Below, piece by piece: positions 18,266 through 26,376 of a stretch of 64,000 bases of DNA. Numbering within the stretch: the first letter of the stretch is position 1; each line of letters starts with the position of its first letter. Both the position numbers and the translations under genes were made by a program. This DNA is from Azohydromonas lata NBRC 102462. Lineage in GTDB: Bacteria; Pseudomonadota; Gammaproteobacteria; Burkholderiales; Burkholderiaceae_C. Below the pieces are notes generated by a model. It made no database searches. It saw nothing but the letters and a program-made list of their open reading frames with translations, and was not told where the DNA came from. The DNA lies in contig NZ_BCTC01000020.1 of NCBI RefSeq assembly GCF_001571085.1, forward strand, positions 1 through 64,000, read 5' to 3'.

Positions 18266-19879
18266 TCAGTCCGCCATCGTCTCGCCCACGTAGCGGCGCA
18301 CGCGCGGCGGCGCGTCGCCGCGGTGGAAGGCCAGGCGGCGCTCGCGCAGTTGGCGGTCGGAGGCGGTGATGCGGTCCATGCGCCGCTGGTGCTCGACCCA
18401 GGACTCGTCGAGGAAGTACTCGACGTGGCGCGTGGGGTCGGTGCTGTCGTGCAGCAGGCCCCAGCTCAGCGCGCCTTGGCGCAGCCGCGCGCGGCGGCTC
18501 TCGCGCATGACCTCGGTGAAGGCGGCGGCGTCGTCCTCGGCCACGAAGTACTCGATGGTCACCATCACCGGGCCGGCTTCCGGCGGGATGTAGAAGGCCG
18601 GGGGCGGCTCGATCTTGGCGGGATGCGGCGTGAGGTCTTCCGGCGGCAGGGATTCCAGCCGGTGGCGGCGCAGCAGCGCGACCATCGCCACCGCCGTGAC
18701 CGCGGCGGCCAGCAGGCTGGTGCGCACGTCGGTGTGGCTGGCCACGTAGCCCCACAGCGCCGCGCCCACCGCGTTGCCCGCCATCAGCGCCATCTGGTAG
18801 ATGGACATGCCGCGCGCGCGCACCCAGTTGGGCAGCGTGAGCTGGGCGGTGATGGTCAGCGAGTTGGCCACTGAAATCCACGCCGCGCCGGCCAGCACCA
18901 TGGTGGGCGCGGCCACCCACACGTTGGGCGCCAGCGCCACGCCCACCATGGCCGCGGCGTTGATGAGCGTGCCGTACTCGACGAGCTGGTCGCGGTCCCA
19001 GCGTGCGCGCAACTGCGGCAGCGACAGCGCCGCCGCAATGGCGCCCGCACCCATGCAGGCCAGAAGCAGCGTGAACGTCCCCGCGCCGCCGCCTTCCAGG
19101 CGCTGGGCCTGCAGCGGCAGCAGCGCGATCAGCGCCGTGGCCTGCAGGAAGAACACGAACACCCGGAGCAGCACCACGCGCATGCCCGGCGACTGGCGCA
19201 CGTGCTGCACGCCCACGCGCATGGCGCCCACGAAGCGCTCGCCCGGCAGCGCCGAGTGCCGCGGCTCGTAGCGCCAGCGCCACACGAGATAGCTCGCCAC
19301 CAGCGACAGCGCCGCGTTGAGCGCGAACACCCAGGCGCTGCCCAGGCTGGCGATGATGGCGCCCGCCGCGATGGGGCCGGCGATGCGCGAGGCGTTCATG
19401 GCCACGCCGTTGAGCGCCAGCGCCGCGCTGAGCTCGCGCTTGCCCACGATCTCCGGGACGATGGCCGCGAACACCGGCCAGCGCATGGCCAGCCCAATGC
19501 CGTTGGTGAACACCAGCGCCAGCAGCAGCGGCGCCGAGAGCTGTCCGGCCATGGACACGGTGGCCAGCACCACGCCCACCACCGCCACCCACAGCTGCGT
19601 GAACATGAACCAGTGGCGGCGGTTGACGATGTCGGCCAGCGCGCCGCTGGGCAGGCCCAGCAGGAACACCGGCAACGTGGAGGCCGACTGCACCAGCGCC
19701 ACCATGGCGGGATCGCTGCTCAGCGAGGTCATGACCCAGGCCGCGGCCACGTCGTTCATCCACAGGCACACGTTGGCCGTGAGCCAGGCGCTCCACAACA
19801 TGCGGAACACCGGAAGACGCAAGGGGGCGAGGGCGCCGGAGGGGGCTTCTTGAGGAACTTCGGAAGCGGAGGGCTGCAT
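18266..19879 (-). CDS. MFS exporter fused to a C-terminal antibiotic-biosynthesis-monooxygenase-like domain
   Basis: The 537-residue protein has an MFS_3/EntS-like transporter body (about 20-410; LPVFRMLWSAWLTANVCLW, FLLGLPSGALADIVNRR, PEIVGKRELSAALALNGVAMN) and a soluble C-terminal part (about 430-530). In that tail, VMVTIEYFVAEDDAAAFTEVMRE and WGLLHDSTDPTRHVEYFLDESWVEHQRR match the dimeric alpha/beta-barrel layout of antibiotic-biosynthesis-monooxygenase domains. This two-domain architecture is known in the MFS_3 family; its cargo is unknown. The start codon lies only 11 bp after the 3' end of tRNA-Arg on the same strand and has no recognisable Shine-Dalgarno, so the gene is likely cotranscribed with the tRNA or starts later. 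Confidence 0.85.
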   Translation of the reverse strand: MQPSASEVPQEAPSGALAPLRLPVFRMLWSAWLTANVCLWMNDVAAAWVMTSLSSDPAMVALVQSASTLPVFLLGLPSGALADIVNRRHWFMFTQLWVAVVGVVLATVSMAGQLSAPLLLALVFTNGIGLAMRWPVFAAIVPEIVGKRELSAALALNGVAMNASRIAGPIAAGAIIASLGSAWVFALNAALSLVASYLVWRWRYEPRHSALPGERFVGAMRVGVQHVRQSPGMRVVLLRVFVFFLQATALIALLPLQAQRLEGGGAGTFTLLLACMGAGAIAAALSLPQLRARWDRDQLVEYGTLINAAAMVGVALAPNVWVAAPTMVLAGAAWISVANSLTITAQLTLPNWVRARGMSIYQMALMAGNAVGAALWGYVASHTDVRTSLLAAAVTAVAMVALLRRHRLESLPPEDLTPHPAKIEPPPAFYIPPEAGPVMVTIEYFVAEDDAAAFTEVMRESRRARLRQGALSWGLLHDSTDPTRHVEYFLDESWVEHQRRMDRITASDRQLRERRLAFHRGDAPPRVRRYVGETMAD

Positions 19880-19890
19880 GAAGGCGCGTA

Positions 19891-19967
19891 TGGCCTGCCC
19901 GGAGGGACTCGAACCCCCGACCTGCTGCTTAGAAGGCAGCTGCTCTATCCAGTTGAGCTACGGGCAG
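19891..19967 (-). tRNA. tRNA-Arg(TCT)
   Basis: A 77-nt cloverleaf on the minus strand: acceptor CTGCCCG/CGGGCAG, D-arm GCTC...GAGC, anticodon stem GCTGC/GCAGC with loop CTTCTAA giving anticodon TCT, T-arm GGGGG TTCGAGT CCCTC, discriminator G and encoded CCA. The MFS gene starts 11 bp after it. Confidence 0.95.
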
Positions 19968-20039
19968 TGCAGAAGTTGAATTGTAAGCAGTGGCGAGGGC
20001 GCTTCGCGCCGCGCCGGTAAGGCAATCGTTGCGCCCGGC

Positions 20040-20732
20040 TCAGCGCCGGGCGTATTGCTTGGCGCCGAACAGGGCTTCGCGGGCCTTGTCGTCCATCTGC
20101 GGCTGGCGGCGGTCGGCCAGCACCTCCACGCCGCGCTGCACGGCGGGGCGGGCGGCTATCTCGTCGAACCAGCCTTTGAGGTGCGGATAGTCGTTCCAGG
20201 CTATGCCCTGGTTCTTCCAGGAGCGCAGCCAGGGAAAGACGGCGATGTCGGCAATCGTGTACTCGTTGCCGGCGATGTAGCGGTGGCGGGCGATCTGGCG
20301 GTCCATCACGCCGTACAGGCGCTTGGCCTCGTTGGTGTAGCGCTCCACGGCGTAATCGATCTTCTGCGGCGCATAGATGCGGAAGTGGTGCGCCTGGCCC
20401 AGCATGGGGCCCACGCCGCCCATCTGGAACATCAGCCACTGCAGCGTTTCGTACTTGCCGCGGGTGTCGGCGGGCAGCAGCTTGCCGGTCTTGCCGGCCA
20501 GGTACAGCAAGATGGCGCCGGACTCGAACAGCGACATGGGCCGGCCGTCGGGGCCGTCGGGATCCACGAGGGCGGGAATCTTGTTGTTTGGGCTGATGGC
20601 CAGGAACTCGGCGCTGAACTGGTCGCCCGCGCCTATGTCCACGGCGTGCGCCCGGTAGGGCAGCCCGCACTCTTCCAGCATGATGTGAACCTTGTGGCCG
20701 TTGGGCGTGGGCCACGAATACACTTCGATCAT
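20040..20732 (-). CDS. Glutathione S-transferase, YfcG/YghU (nu-class)-like
   Basis: The 230-residue cytosolic protein has the thioredoxin-fold N-terminal domain (VYSWPTPNGHKVHIMLEE, then NNKIPALVDP and SLFESGAILLYLA, where ESGAI binds the glutathione gamma-Glu) and an all-helical C-terminal domain (IADIAVFPWLRSWKNQGI). The TPNG motif in place of a Tyr/Ser/Cys active site is typical of the Ure2p/YfcG nu-class, which act as disulfide-bond reductases. ATG 20732 is preferred; an in-frame GTG 15 bp upstream is possible. A hairpin overlaps its stop codon. Confidence 0.9.
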   Translation of the reverse strand: MIEVYSWPTPNGHKVHIMLEECGLPYRAHAVDIGAGDQFSAEFLAISPNNKIPALVDPDGPDGRPMSLFESGAILLYLAGKTGKLLPADTRGKYETLQWLMFQMGGVGPMLGQAHHFRIYAPQKIDYAVERYTNEAKRLYGVMDRQIARHRYIAGNEYTIADIAVFPWLRSWKNQGIAWNDYPHLKGWFDEIAARPAVQRGVEVLADRRQPQMDDKAREALFGAKQYARR

Positions 20733-20783
20733 CTTTGCTGTCTCCACGCGTCAAAACGGGCGCCTGATTGTGCGCCAGCCCTC

Positions 20784-21518
20784 ATGCTCGACGCCTTCAA
20801 GCATTGGTTCTCACGCCGCGCCGGCTTGCCCGGCGAGCGTGCGCTGGCCGATTGGGCCCACGCGCTGGGACATCACTTCAAGCGCAGCCGCGACGCCGAC
20901 GGTTTCATCGTCGAAGCGCACGATGGTTCCTGGCGGCTGGAGTGGGGCCCGTCGCAGCGCCGCTACATCCAGGGCCAGGAATTGCGGCTGCGCGCACCGC
21001 TGACCGGCGGTGCCGGCCTGCAGATGCTGCTGCTCACGCGCGGCCTGCTGGATCTGCTGGAAAAGCAGGTGTTCGAGCAATACACCCAGGAGCTGCAGAC
21101 GCGCATTGACCTGGCCACGCCGGACGAGATGCGCTGGCTGGTGCTGCATCCCAAGCTGCCCGCGGCCGAGTTGCATGCATTGCGCGGGCACTACGGCGGC
21201 GTTGGGCAGCCCCTGGAAGCGCTGGCGAGCTGGGTCAGCGGCCCGCTGGGCACGGCGCTGGCGGAGTGGGCGGCGCGCTCGTCCAGCAGCGGGCCGCTGC
21301 TGTTCATCGTCCAGCGCGAGCGGCTGACGCTGCGCACCGCGCTGCCGCGGCCGGACACGCAACCCATCGCCGAGCTGCTGCGCCTCTTTGAAGTGGCGCG
21401 CCGCGAAGCCCAGCGCGTGGCCGCGCAATGGCACGTGCCGGGCATGGAAGATCCCGCCGCTTCGCTGTGGCCGCACTCGGCCGATGGCCCGGACACGCCT
21501 GTCGGCCCTGTGCGCTGA
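20784..21518 (+). CDS. Conserved hypothetical protein (244 aa)
   Basis: A soluble protein with no signal peptide and no transmembrane helix. It has an N-terminal basic amphipathic region (FKHWFSRR, HHFKRSRDADGF) and a beta-rich segment (WRLEWGPSQRRYIQGQELRLR), followed by helices rich in Leu, Arg and Glu (LLLTRGLLDLLEKQVFEQY). No motif ties it to a function. It is divergent from the GST gene by about 50 bp, and the FimV-like gene follows 85 bp downstream. The good codon bias and lack of competing frames support it as real. Confidence 0.7.
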   Translation: MLDAFKHWFSRRAGLPGERALADWAHALGHHFKRSRDADGFIVEAHDGSWRLEWGPSQRRYIQGQELRLRAPLTGGAGLQMLLLTRGLLDLLEKQVFEQYTQELQTRIDLATPDEMRWLVLHPKLPAAELHALRGHYGGVGQPLEALASWVSGPLGTALAEWAARSSSSGPLLFIVQRERLTLRTALPRPDTQPIAELLRLFEVARREAQRVAAQWHVPGMEDPAASLWPHSADGPDTPVGPVR

Positions 21519-21603
21519 AGGCCGACTGGCGGTGCAGGCTCCCCGCGCCTGCACCTCCCCCCGTGCTAGAGTGCCCCGCATATCGGTATGCCCGGAGGGA
21601 GGG

Positions 21604-22668
21604 ATGTCCCGAATATTGCTGTTTATCAGCCTTGCCGCCGCCGCCTGCGTGGCGTGGGCAGCGCCTTCAAACGCGCTGGCCCTTGCGGCCTATGGCAAGG
21701 CTTCGACCGTTGCTGCATTGCAGCCCGGTACCGCTGACAAGCTCCAGCAGCGCCTGCGCGACCTGGAGGACAAGGTGCTGCAACTGCAGCAGCAGTCCCA
21801 GCACGACCAGGAAGCCCTGGAAGAAGGCCGGCGCCGCCAGGCGGAGCTGGAGGCGGCTGCGCACGCCATGCCCTGGCTGTTGGGCCTGGTGGTGGCGCTG
21901 GCCGCCGTGGCCGTTGCGCTGGCGTGGCGCGTGCAGTCGCTCACGCGTCGCCGCCAGGAGGCCTGGTGGGATACCTCGGCGCCCATGGCCCTGGACATCG
22001 AGGCGCCGCGCGACGAGGCGCCCAACACCGCCGCGGTCGTCTTCAACGAGCCGGCCGCGCAGCACGACGCGCCCACGCGCCCGCCGCTGTCCGCGCCGCT
22101 GGCCACCGCGGTGCTTTCCGTGGACGAGCAGTTGGCGTTGTCGCAACAGGTGTCGCTGCTGTGTGCCCTGGGCCAGGACGACAAGGCCGTGGAGCTGCTG
22201 CTGTCGCGCATGGAGCAGGGTGGCCGCACGCCCTGGCTGCTGCTCAAGCTGTTGTCGCTGTACCAGCGTGATGGCCAGCGCGCGGCTTACGACAAGCTCG
22301 CGCGCCAGGTGGCGGTGCGCTTCGGCTGCACGCTGCCGGCCTGGGACGCTCCGGCGCAGCCCGGCCTGGACGGCGACCCCGCGCTGCTGCAGACGCTGCA
22401 GCAGTCCTGGGAATCACCCGTGGACGCGCTGCAGGCGCTGGCCAAGCTGCTGCTCAAGCCGCAAGCCTTGCCGTCGCTGGCGGCTTGCGAAGACATGCTG
22501 CTGCTCTACCGCGTGGCGCATGAGCGCCACCGCCAGGAAGTCGCCTCCTGCGGCGAGGTGGACCTGCTGTTGCCGCTGGCGCCGTCGGCCGACGGCGGCA
22601 AGGCTCTGGCGGGCGCGCCGTCGCTGTTCGTCCCGGGCCTGCGCGCGGAGCTGCAGCCCGCACCCTGA
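21604..22668 (+). CDS. FimV-like envelope protein with coiled coil, single TM and C-terminal helical domain
   Basis: The 354-residue product has an N-terminal signal peptide (MSRILLFISLAAAACVAWAA), a coiled-coil stretch (about 44-86, TADKLQQRLRDLEDKVLQLQ and following heptads), one transmembrane helix (91-110) and a cytoplasmic helical region. In that region, LSVDEQLALSQQVSLLCALGQDDKAVELLLSRM resembles the TPR-like C-terminal domain of FimV. The arrangement (periplasmic coil, TM, cytoplasmic TPR-like part) is that of FimV/HubP polar-landmark proteins, but the LysM domain is absent, so this is a short relative or an analog. The start has GGAGGGAGGG just before ATG. Confidence 0.65.
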   Translation: MSRILLFISLAAAACVAWAAPSNALALAAYGKASTVAALQPGTADKLQQRLRDLEDKVLQLQQQSQHDQEALEEGRRRQAELEAAAHAMPWLLGLVVALAAVAVALAWRVQSLTRRRQEAWWDTSAPMALDIEAPRDEAPNTAAVVFNEPAAQHDAPTRPPLSAPLATAVLSVDEQLALSQQVSLLCALGQDDKAVELLLSRMEQGGRTPWLLLKLLSLYQRDGQRAAYDKLARQVAVRFGCTLPAWDAPAQPGLDGDPALLQTLQQSWESPVDALQALAKLLLKPQALPSLAACEDMLLLYRVAHERHRQEVASCGEVDLLLPLAPSADGGKALAGAPSLFVPGLRAELQPAP

Positions 22669-22683
22669 CGCCCCGGCTTGGCG

Positions 22684-23865
22684 CTACAGCCTGGCCAGGC
22701 GTTGCAGGGCCTGGTGCAGCGTTTCGTCCTTCTTGGCAAAGCAAAAGCGCACCACGCGCTGCTCGAAGCCGTCGGCGTAGAAGGCCGACAACGGGATGGC
22801 CGCCACGCCGATCTCCGCGGTGAGGAAGCGGCAGAAGTCCGCTTCCGGCAGGTCGCTCAAGGCCGAGTAGTCCACGCACTGGAAGTAGCTGCCTTCGCTT
22901 TGCAGCGGGCGCAGCCGCGTGGCTTGCAGGCCCTGGCGGAAGAGGTCGCGCTTGCGCTGGTAGAAGGCGCCGAGCTCCAGGTAGGGCTTGGGGTCGGCCA
23001 TGTAGCGCGCCAAGCCATGCTGCATGGGCGTGTTGACCGTGAACACGTTGAACTGGTGCACCTTGCGGAACTCGGCCGACAGCGGCGCGGGCGCCGCCAC
23101 GAAGCCCACTTTCCAGCCGGTGACGTGGTAGGTCTTGCCGAAGCTGGAGACGATGAAGGCACGCGCGGCCAGCGCCGGCACGTTGGCCGCGCTGACGTGC
23201 TCGCGGCCGTCGTAGACCATGTGCTCGTAGACCTCGTCGCTGAGCAGCAGCACGTCGGTCGGGCGCAGCATCTCGGCGAGTTGCTGCAACTCCTCGCGCG
23301 TCCAGACGCTGGCGCCCGGGTTGTGCGGCGTGTTGACGATGACGAGCCGCGTGCGCGGCGTGAGCGCCGCGGCGATGCGCGCCATGTCCGGCCGGAAGCT
23401 GCCCGGCGTCAGCGGCACGCGCACCACGGTGCCGCCGGCCAGCTCGATGTTGGGACCGTAGCTGTCGTAGCAAGGCTCCAGGACGATGACTTCGTCGCCC
23501 GGGTGCACGCAGCACAGGATGGCGGTGAGGATGCCTTGCGTGGCGCCGGCCGTGACGGTGATCTCGGTGTCGCCGTCATAGCGGTGGCCGTACAGGGCCT
23601 GCACCTTGTCGGCGATGGCCGTGCGCAGCGCCGGCACGCCGGCCATGGGCGGGTACTGGTTGAGGCCGCCGCGCATGGCCTCGGCCACCGCGTCCACCAG
23701 GCGCGGATCGCCCTCGAAGTCCGGGAAGCCCTGGCCCAAGTTGACCGCGCCGTGCGCCTGCGCCAGGGCCGACATCACGGTGAAGATGGTGGTGCCGACC
23801 TGCGGCAGCCGGCTTTGCAACGCCGGCGTGCGCGGCGTGCCGTCCATGGGAGGGTGGTGCTGCAT
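22684..23865 (-). CDS. PLP-dependent aminotransferase, methionine aminotransferase (YbdL)-like
   Basis: The 393-residue protein is a fold-type I, class I/II aminotransferase. Landmarks are NLGQGFPDFEGDPRL near residue 42 and NQYPPMAGVPALR, then VTAGATQGI, NTPHNPGASVW, and the PLP-lysine segment SSFGKTYHVTGWKVGF. The last, with the FPDFE and NQYPP motifs, is characteristic of the YbdL/kynurenine-aminotransferase-like group that uses methionine, phenylalanine or tyrosine as amino donors. ATG 23865 is used; ATG 23847 in frame is an alternative. It stands downstream of cysB on the same strand with a 58-bp gap, so a role in sulfur amino-acid metabolism is plausible. Confidence 0.88.
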   Translation of the reverse strand: MQHHPPMDGTPRTPALQSRLPQVGTTIFTVMSALAQAHGAVNLGQGFPDFEGDPRLVDAVAEAMRGGLNQYPPMAGVPALRTAIADKVQALYGHRYDGDTEITVTAGATQGILTAILCCVHPGDEVIVLEPCYDSYGPNIELAGGTVVRVPLTPGSFRPDMARIAAALTPRTRLVIVNTPHNPGASVWTREELQQLAEMLRPTDVLLLSDEVYEHMVYDGREHVSAANVPALAARAFIVSSFGKTYHVTGWKVGFVAAPAPLSAEFRKVHQFNVFTVNTPMQHGLARYMADPKPYLELGAFYQRKRDLFRQGLQATRLRPLQSEGSYFQCVDYSALSDLPEADFCRFLTAEIGVAAIPLSAFYADGFEQRVVRFCFAKKDETLHQALQRLARL

Positions 23866-23923
23866 GGAAAGTCTTTCCGCGTGGTGCCGCCCGCGTGCGT
23901 GTGCCGTGGACGGCTTTGAAAGC

Positions 23924-24868
23924 TCAGAGGTCGTAATCCTCGCCGTCGCCGGCCATGGCGCGCTGTATGAGCGCGCGGGTGAGGCGGTCCGACAGCAGCT
24001 CGGCAAAGGTGTAGACGAAGTTGCGCAGGTAGGCGCCGCGCTTGAAGGCCACGCGCGAGACGTTCATGCCGAAGAGGTGGCCGGCCGGGCGCGCCACCAG
24101 ATCGCCGCCGGGCGGATCGTCGCGCACGGCCATCTCGGCCAGGATGCCCACCCCCAAGCCCAGCCGCACGTAGGTCTTGATCACGTCGGAGTCGATGGCC
24201 TCCAGCACGATCTCCGGCTGCAGCCGCCGCTGGGCAAAGGCCTGGTCGATGCGCTTGCGCCCGGTGAAGGCCGGCTGGTAGGACACCAGCGGCTCGCGCG
24301 CGAGCTGCTCCAGCGTGGGCCGCTCGACGCCGGCCAGCGGGTGCGATGCCGGCACCACGATGACGTGCTGCCATTCGTAGCAGGGCAGCGTCACGAGGTC
24401 GCCATACTCGGACAGCGACTCGGTGGCCAGGCCGATGTCGGCGCTGTCGTCCAGCAGCATCTGCGCGACCTGCTCCGGCGTGCCCTGGTGCAGGCTCACG
24501 CTCACCTTGGGATGGCGTTTCCTGAGCAGTGCCACGGGCTCGGGCAACACGTAGCGCGCCTGGGTGTGCGTGGTGGCGATGGACAGCCGCCCCGCGTCCT
24601 GCTTGCCGAACTCTTCGCCTATGCGCTTGAGGTTGCCCACCTCGCGCAGGATGATGTCCACCGCCTGCAGCACCTGGTGGCCGGGCTCGGTGACGCGCTT
24701 GAGCCGCTTGCCGTGGCGGGCAAAGATGTCCACGCCCAGCTCCTCTTCGAGCTCCAGGATGGCCTTGCTGATGCCGGGCTGCGAGGTGTGCAGCGCCTTG
24801 GCGGTCTCGGTGAGGTTGAGGCCGCGACGAACGGCCTCCTGGACGAAGCGGAACTGGTGCAGGTTCAC
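23924..24868 (-). CDS. cysB: CysB-family LysR-type transcriptional regulator
   Basis: This 314-residue regulator of sulfur assimilation activates sulfate uptake and reduction genes in response to O-acetyl- or N-acetylserine. The N-terminal winged helix contains LTETAKALHTSQPGISKA and LELEEELGVDIFARHGKRL. The C-terminal effector domain has IATTHTQARYVLP, which is the hallmark CysB/Cbl ligand loop, along with HQGTPEQ and YQPAFTGR. Length is normal. It follows the CbiX-type chelatase by 15 bp on the same strand, a pairing that fits siroheme supply to sulfite reductase under sulfur control. Confidence 0.93.
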   Translation of the reverse strand: MNLHQFRFVQEAVRRGLNLTETAKALHTSQPGISKAILELEEELGVDIFARHGKRLKRVTEPGHQVLQAVDIILREVGNLKRIGEEFGKQDAGRLSIATTHTQARYVLPEPVALLRKRHPKVSVSLHQGTPEQVAQMLLDDSADIGLATESLSEYGDLVTLPCYEWQHVIVVPASHPLAGVERPTLEQLAREPLVSYQPAFTGRKRIDQAFAQRRLQPEIVLEAIDSDVIKTYVRLGLGVGILAEMAVRDDPPGGDLVARPAGHLFGMNVSRVAFKRGAYLRNFVYTFAELLSDRLTRALIQRAMAGDGEDYDL

Positions 24869-24883
24869 GGCGGCATCGCCTCC

Positions 24884-25264
24884 TCAGGTTGGCAGCAGGG
24901 CCAGCGCGGCGCCGGCCATGGCCTGCACCACGTCCGGCAATTCGCCCACGGCCGGGTGCAGCTCGAAGCACACGCCTGCATGCTCGGCGCGCAGGGCCTG
25001 CAGCAGCCGCGGCAAGTCCTTGCGCACGTGGCCGCCGGCGCCCAGGAACAGCGGCAGCACGTCCACCCGCGTGCAGCCCGCCTGCACCAGCCGCGCGGCG
25101 GCCGTGGCCAGGTCAGGCGCCATGAATTCCAGGTAAGCCAGCTCCACCGGCGTGCCGGGGCGCTGGGCCTGCACGGACTGCGCCACCGCCTCGAAGGGCC
25201 GCGCCCATTCGGGGTCGCGCGCGCCGTGGGCAAACAGCAAAAGCCCGGTGGAGGAGGTGTTCAT
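24884..25264 (-). CDS. cbiX: CbiX/SirB-type sirohydrochlorin chelatase
   Basis: The 126-residue protein is a short-form (CbiXS) chelatase that inserts Fe2+ or Co2+ into sirohydrochlorin. Family motifs are the metal-binding N-terminal GLLLFAHGARDPEWA (His near residue 13) and VDVLPLFLGAGGHVRKDLP, with the second metal-ligand His in GGHVRKD. Its start ATG overlaps the lptG stop in an ATGA, so translation is coupled to lptG. cysB follows 15 bp later; siroheme for sulfite reductase is the probable end product. Confidence 0.9.
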   Translation of the reverse strand: MNTSSTGLLLFAHGARDPEWARPFEAVAQSVQAQRPGTPVELAYLEFMAPDLATAAARLVQAGCTRVDVLPLFLGAGGHVRKDLPRLLQALRAEHAGVCFELHPAVGELPDVVQAMAGAALALLPT

Positions 25265-26376
25265 CGGTACCGCACAAGCCAGGTGAACGCTGCCAGGGAC
25301 AACAGCAGGTAGAAGATGCTGGGCGCCGCGGCGGTGAGCCAGGGCGTCCACTCGCGCAGCAGGCCCAAGTGGCCCGCGACGTTGTTGAGCAGCACGAAGC
25401 TGATGCCCAGCATGATGCCGCCGAAGACCTTGTAGCTCAGCCCGCCGGCGCGGGCGTGCAGGTAGGCGAATGGCAGCGCCAGCGCCACCATCACCAGGCA
25501 GGCGAAGGGATAGAAGGCCTTGCGCCAAAAGCGTATGGCGTGGCGCTGCGCCGCCTGCTCCTGGTTGGAGAGGTGGGCCGCGTAGCGCCACAGCTCCAGC
25601 GTGCTCATGGTGTCTATGGGCAGCACGGCGGCCGCCACCACGTCCGAGCCCAGGTTGCTTTCCCAGCGCATCTCAGGCATTTGTTGCACAAGCACCCGAG
25701 CTTGCGCGTCCGCCACGGTGGCTGCCGGCCAGGTGGTGCGCTGCACGTCCTGCAGCGTCCAGACCTCGTGGGCGTCTATGCGCGCGTAGGCCGCGGCGAT
25801 GCGCTCCATGAGCCGGCCTTGCTCGTCGAACTCGAAGATGCGAACGCCTTCGAGCGTGCCGTCCGGCGCCAGCCGCTGCACGTTGAGCGAGACTTGGTGC
25901 GTGCCCTGGGGCGTGCTGCGGCGCTCGCGCAGCCAGGCGCCGGTGGCACCCAGGTCGTGCCCGCCGCTGGCCTGCGCCTTGGTCCGCACGGCGTAGCTTT
26001 CGCTGGCCGGCACCACGAAATCGCCCACCACGAAGGTGAGCACCGCGAAGGCTGCGCCCAATACCGCCAGCAGCGACAACGCCCGCCCGGGGCCCAGGCC
26101 GCCGGTGCGCAGAATGGTGAACTCGCTGGCCTGCGCCATGCGCGCCATCGAGAAGATGGTGCCTATGAGCACGGCAATGGGCAGCAGCTCGTAGAGATGG
26201 CCGGGCATCTCCAGCAGGCTGGACAGCAGCGCCATCGGCAGCGTGTAGCCGCGGCGGCCCACGTCCTCCAACTCACCGACGAAGTCGATGAAGAAGAACA
26301 GCGACAGGAACGCCAGCGCCACGAAGCTGACGGCGCTGACGATGTCGCGGTAGAGCAGTCGGCGCACCGTCCTCAT
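25261..26376 (-). CDS. lptG: LPS export ABC transporter permease LptG
   Basis: LptG and LptF form the inner-membrane permease that extracts LPS and passes it to LptC/LptA. The 371-residue protein has the YjgP/YjgQ architecture: TM1 near residues 10-30 (SAVSFVALAFLSLFFFIDF), three N-terminal TM helices, a large periplasmic beta-jellyroll (about 125-250), and C-terminal TM helices (YPFACLVMVALALPFAYLHA, KVFGGIMLGISFVLLNNVAG). It overlaps both lptF upstream and cbiX downstream by ATGA, so all three are translationally coupled. Confidence 0.95.
   Translation of the reverse strand: MRTVRRLLYRDIVSAVSFVALAFLSLFFFIDFVGELEDVGRRGYTLPMALLSSLLEMPGHLYELLPIAVLIGTIFSMARMAQASEFTILRTGGLGPGRALSLLAVLGAAFAVLTFVVGDFVVPASESYAVRTKAQASGGHDLGATGAWLRERRSTPQGTHQVSLNVQRLAPDGTLEGVRIFEFDEQGRLMERIAAAYARIDAHEVWTLQDVQRTTWPAATVADAQARVLVQQMPEMRWESNLGSDVVAAAVLPIDTMSTLELWRYAAHLSNQEQAAQRHAIRFWRKAFYPFACLVMVALALPFAYLHARAGGLSYKVFGGIMLGISFVLLNNVAGHLGLLREWTPWLTAAAPSIFYLLLSLAAFTWLVRYR

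Noticed and set aside
17208-19967. Genomic island integrated at the tRNA-Pro or tRNA-Arg genes
   Set aside because: No integrase, no duplicated tRNA 3' end, and no transposase found near either tRNA.
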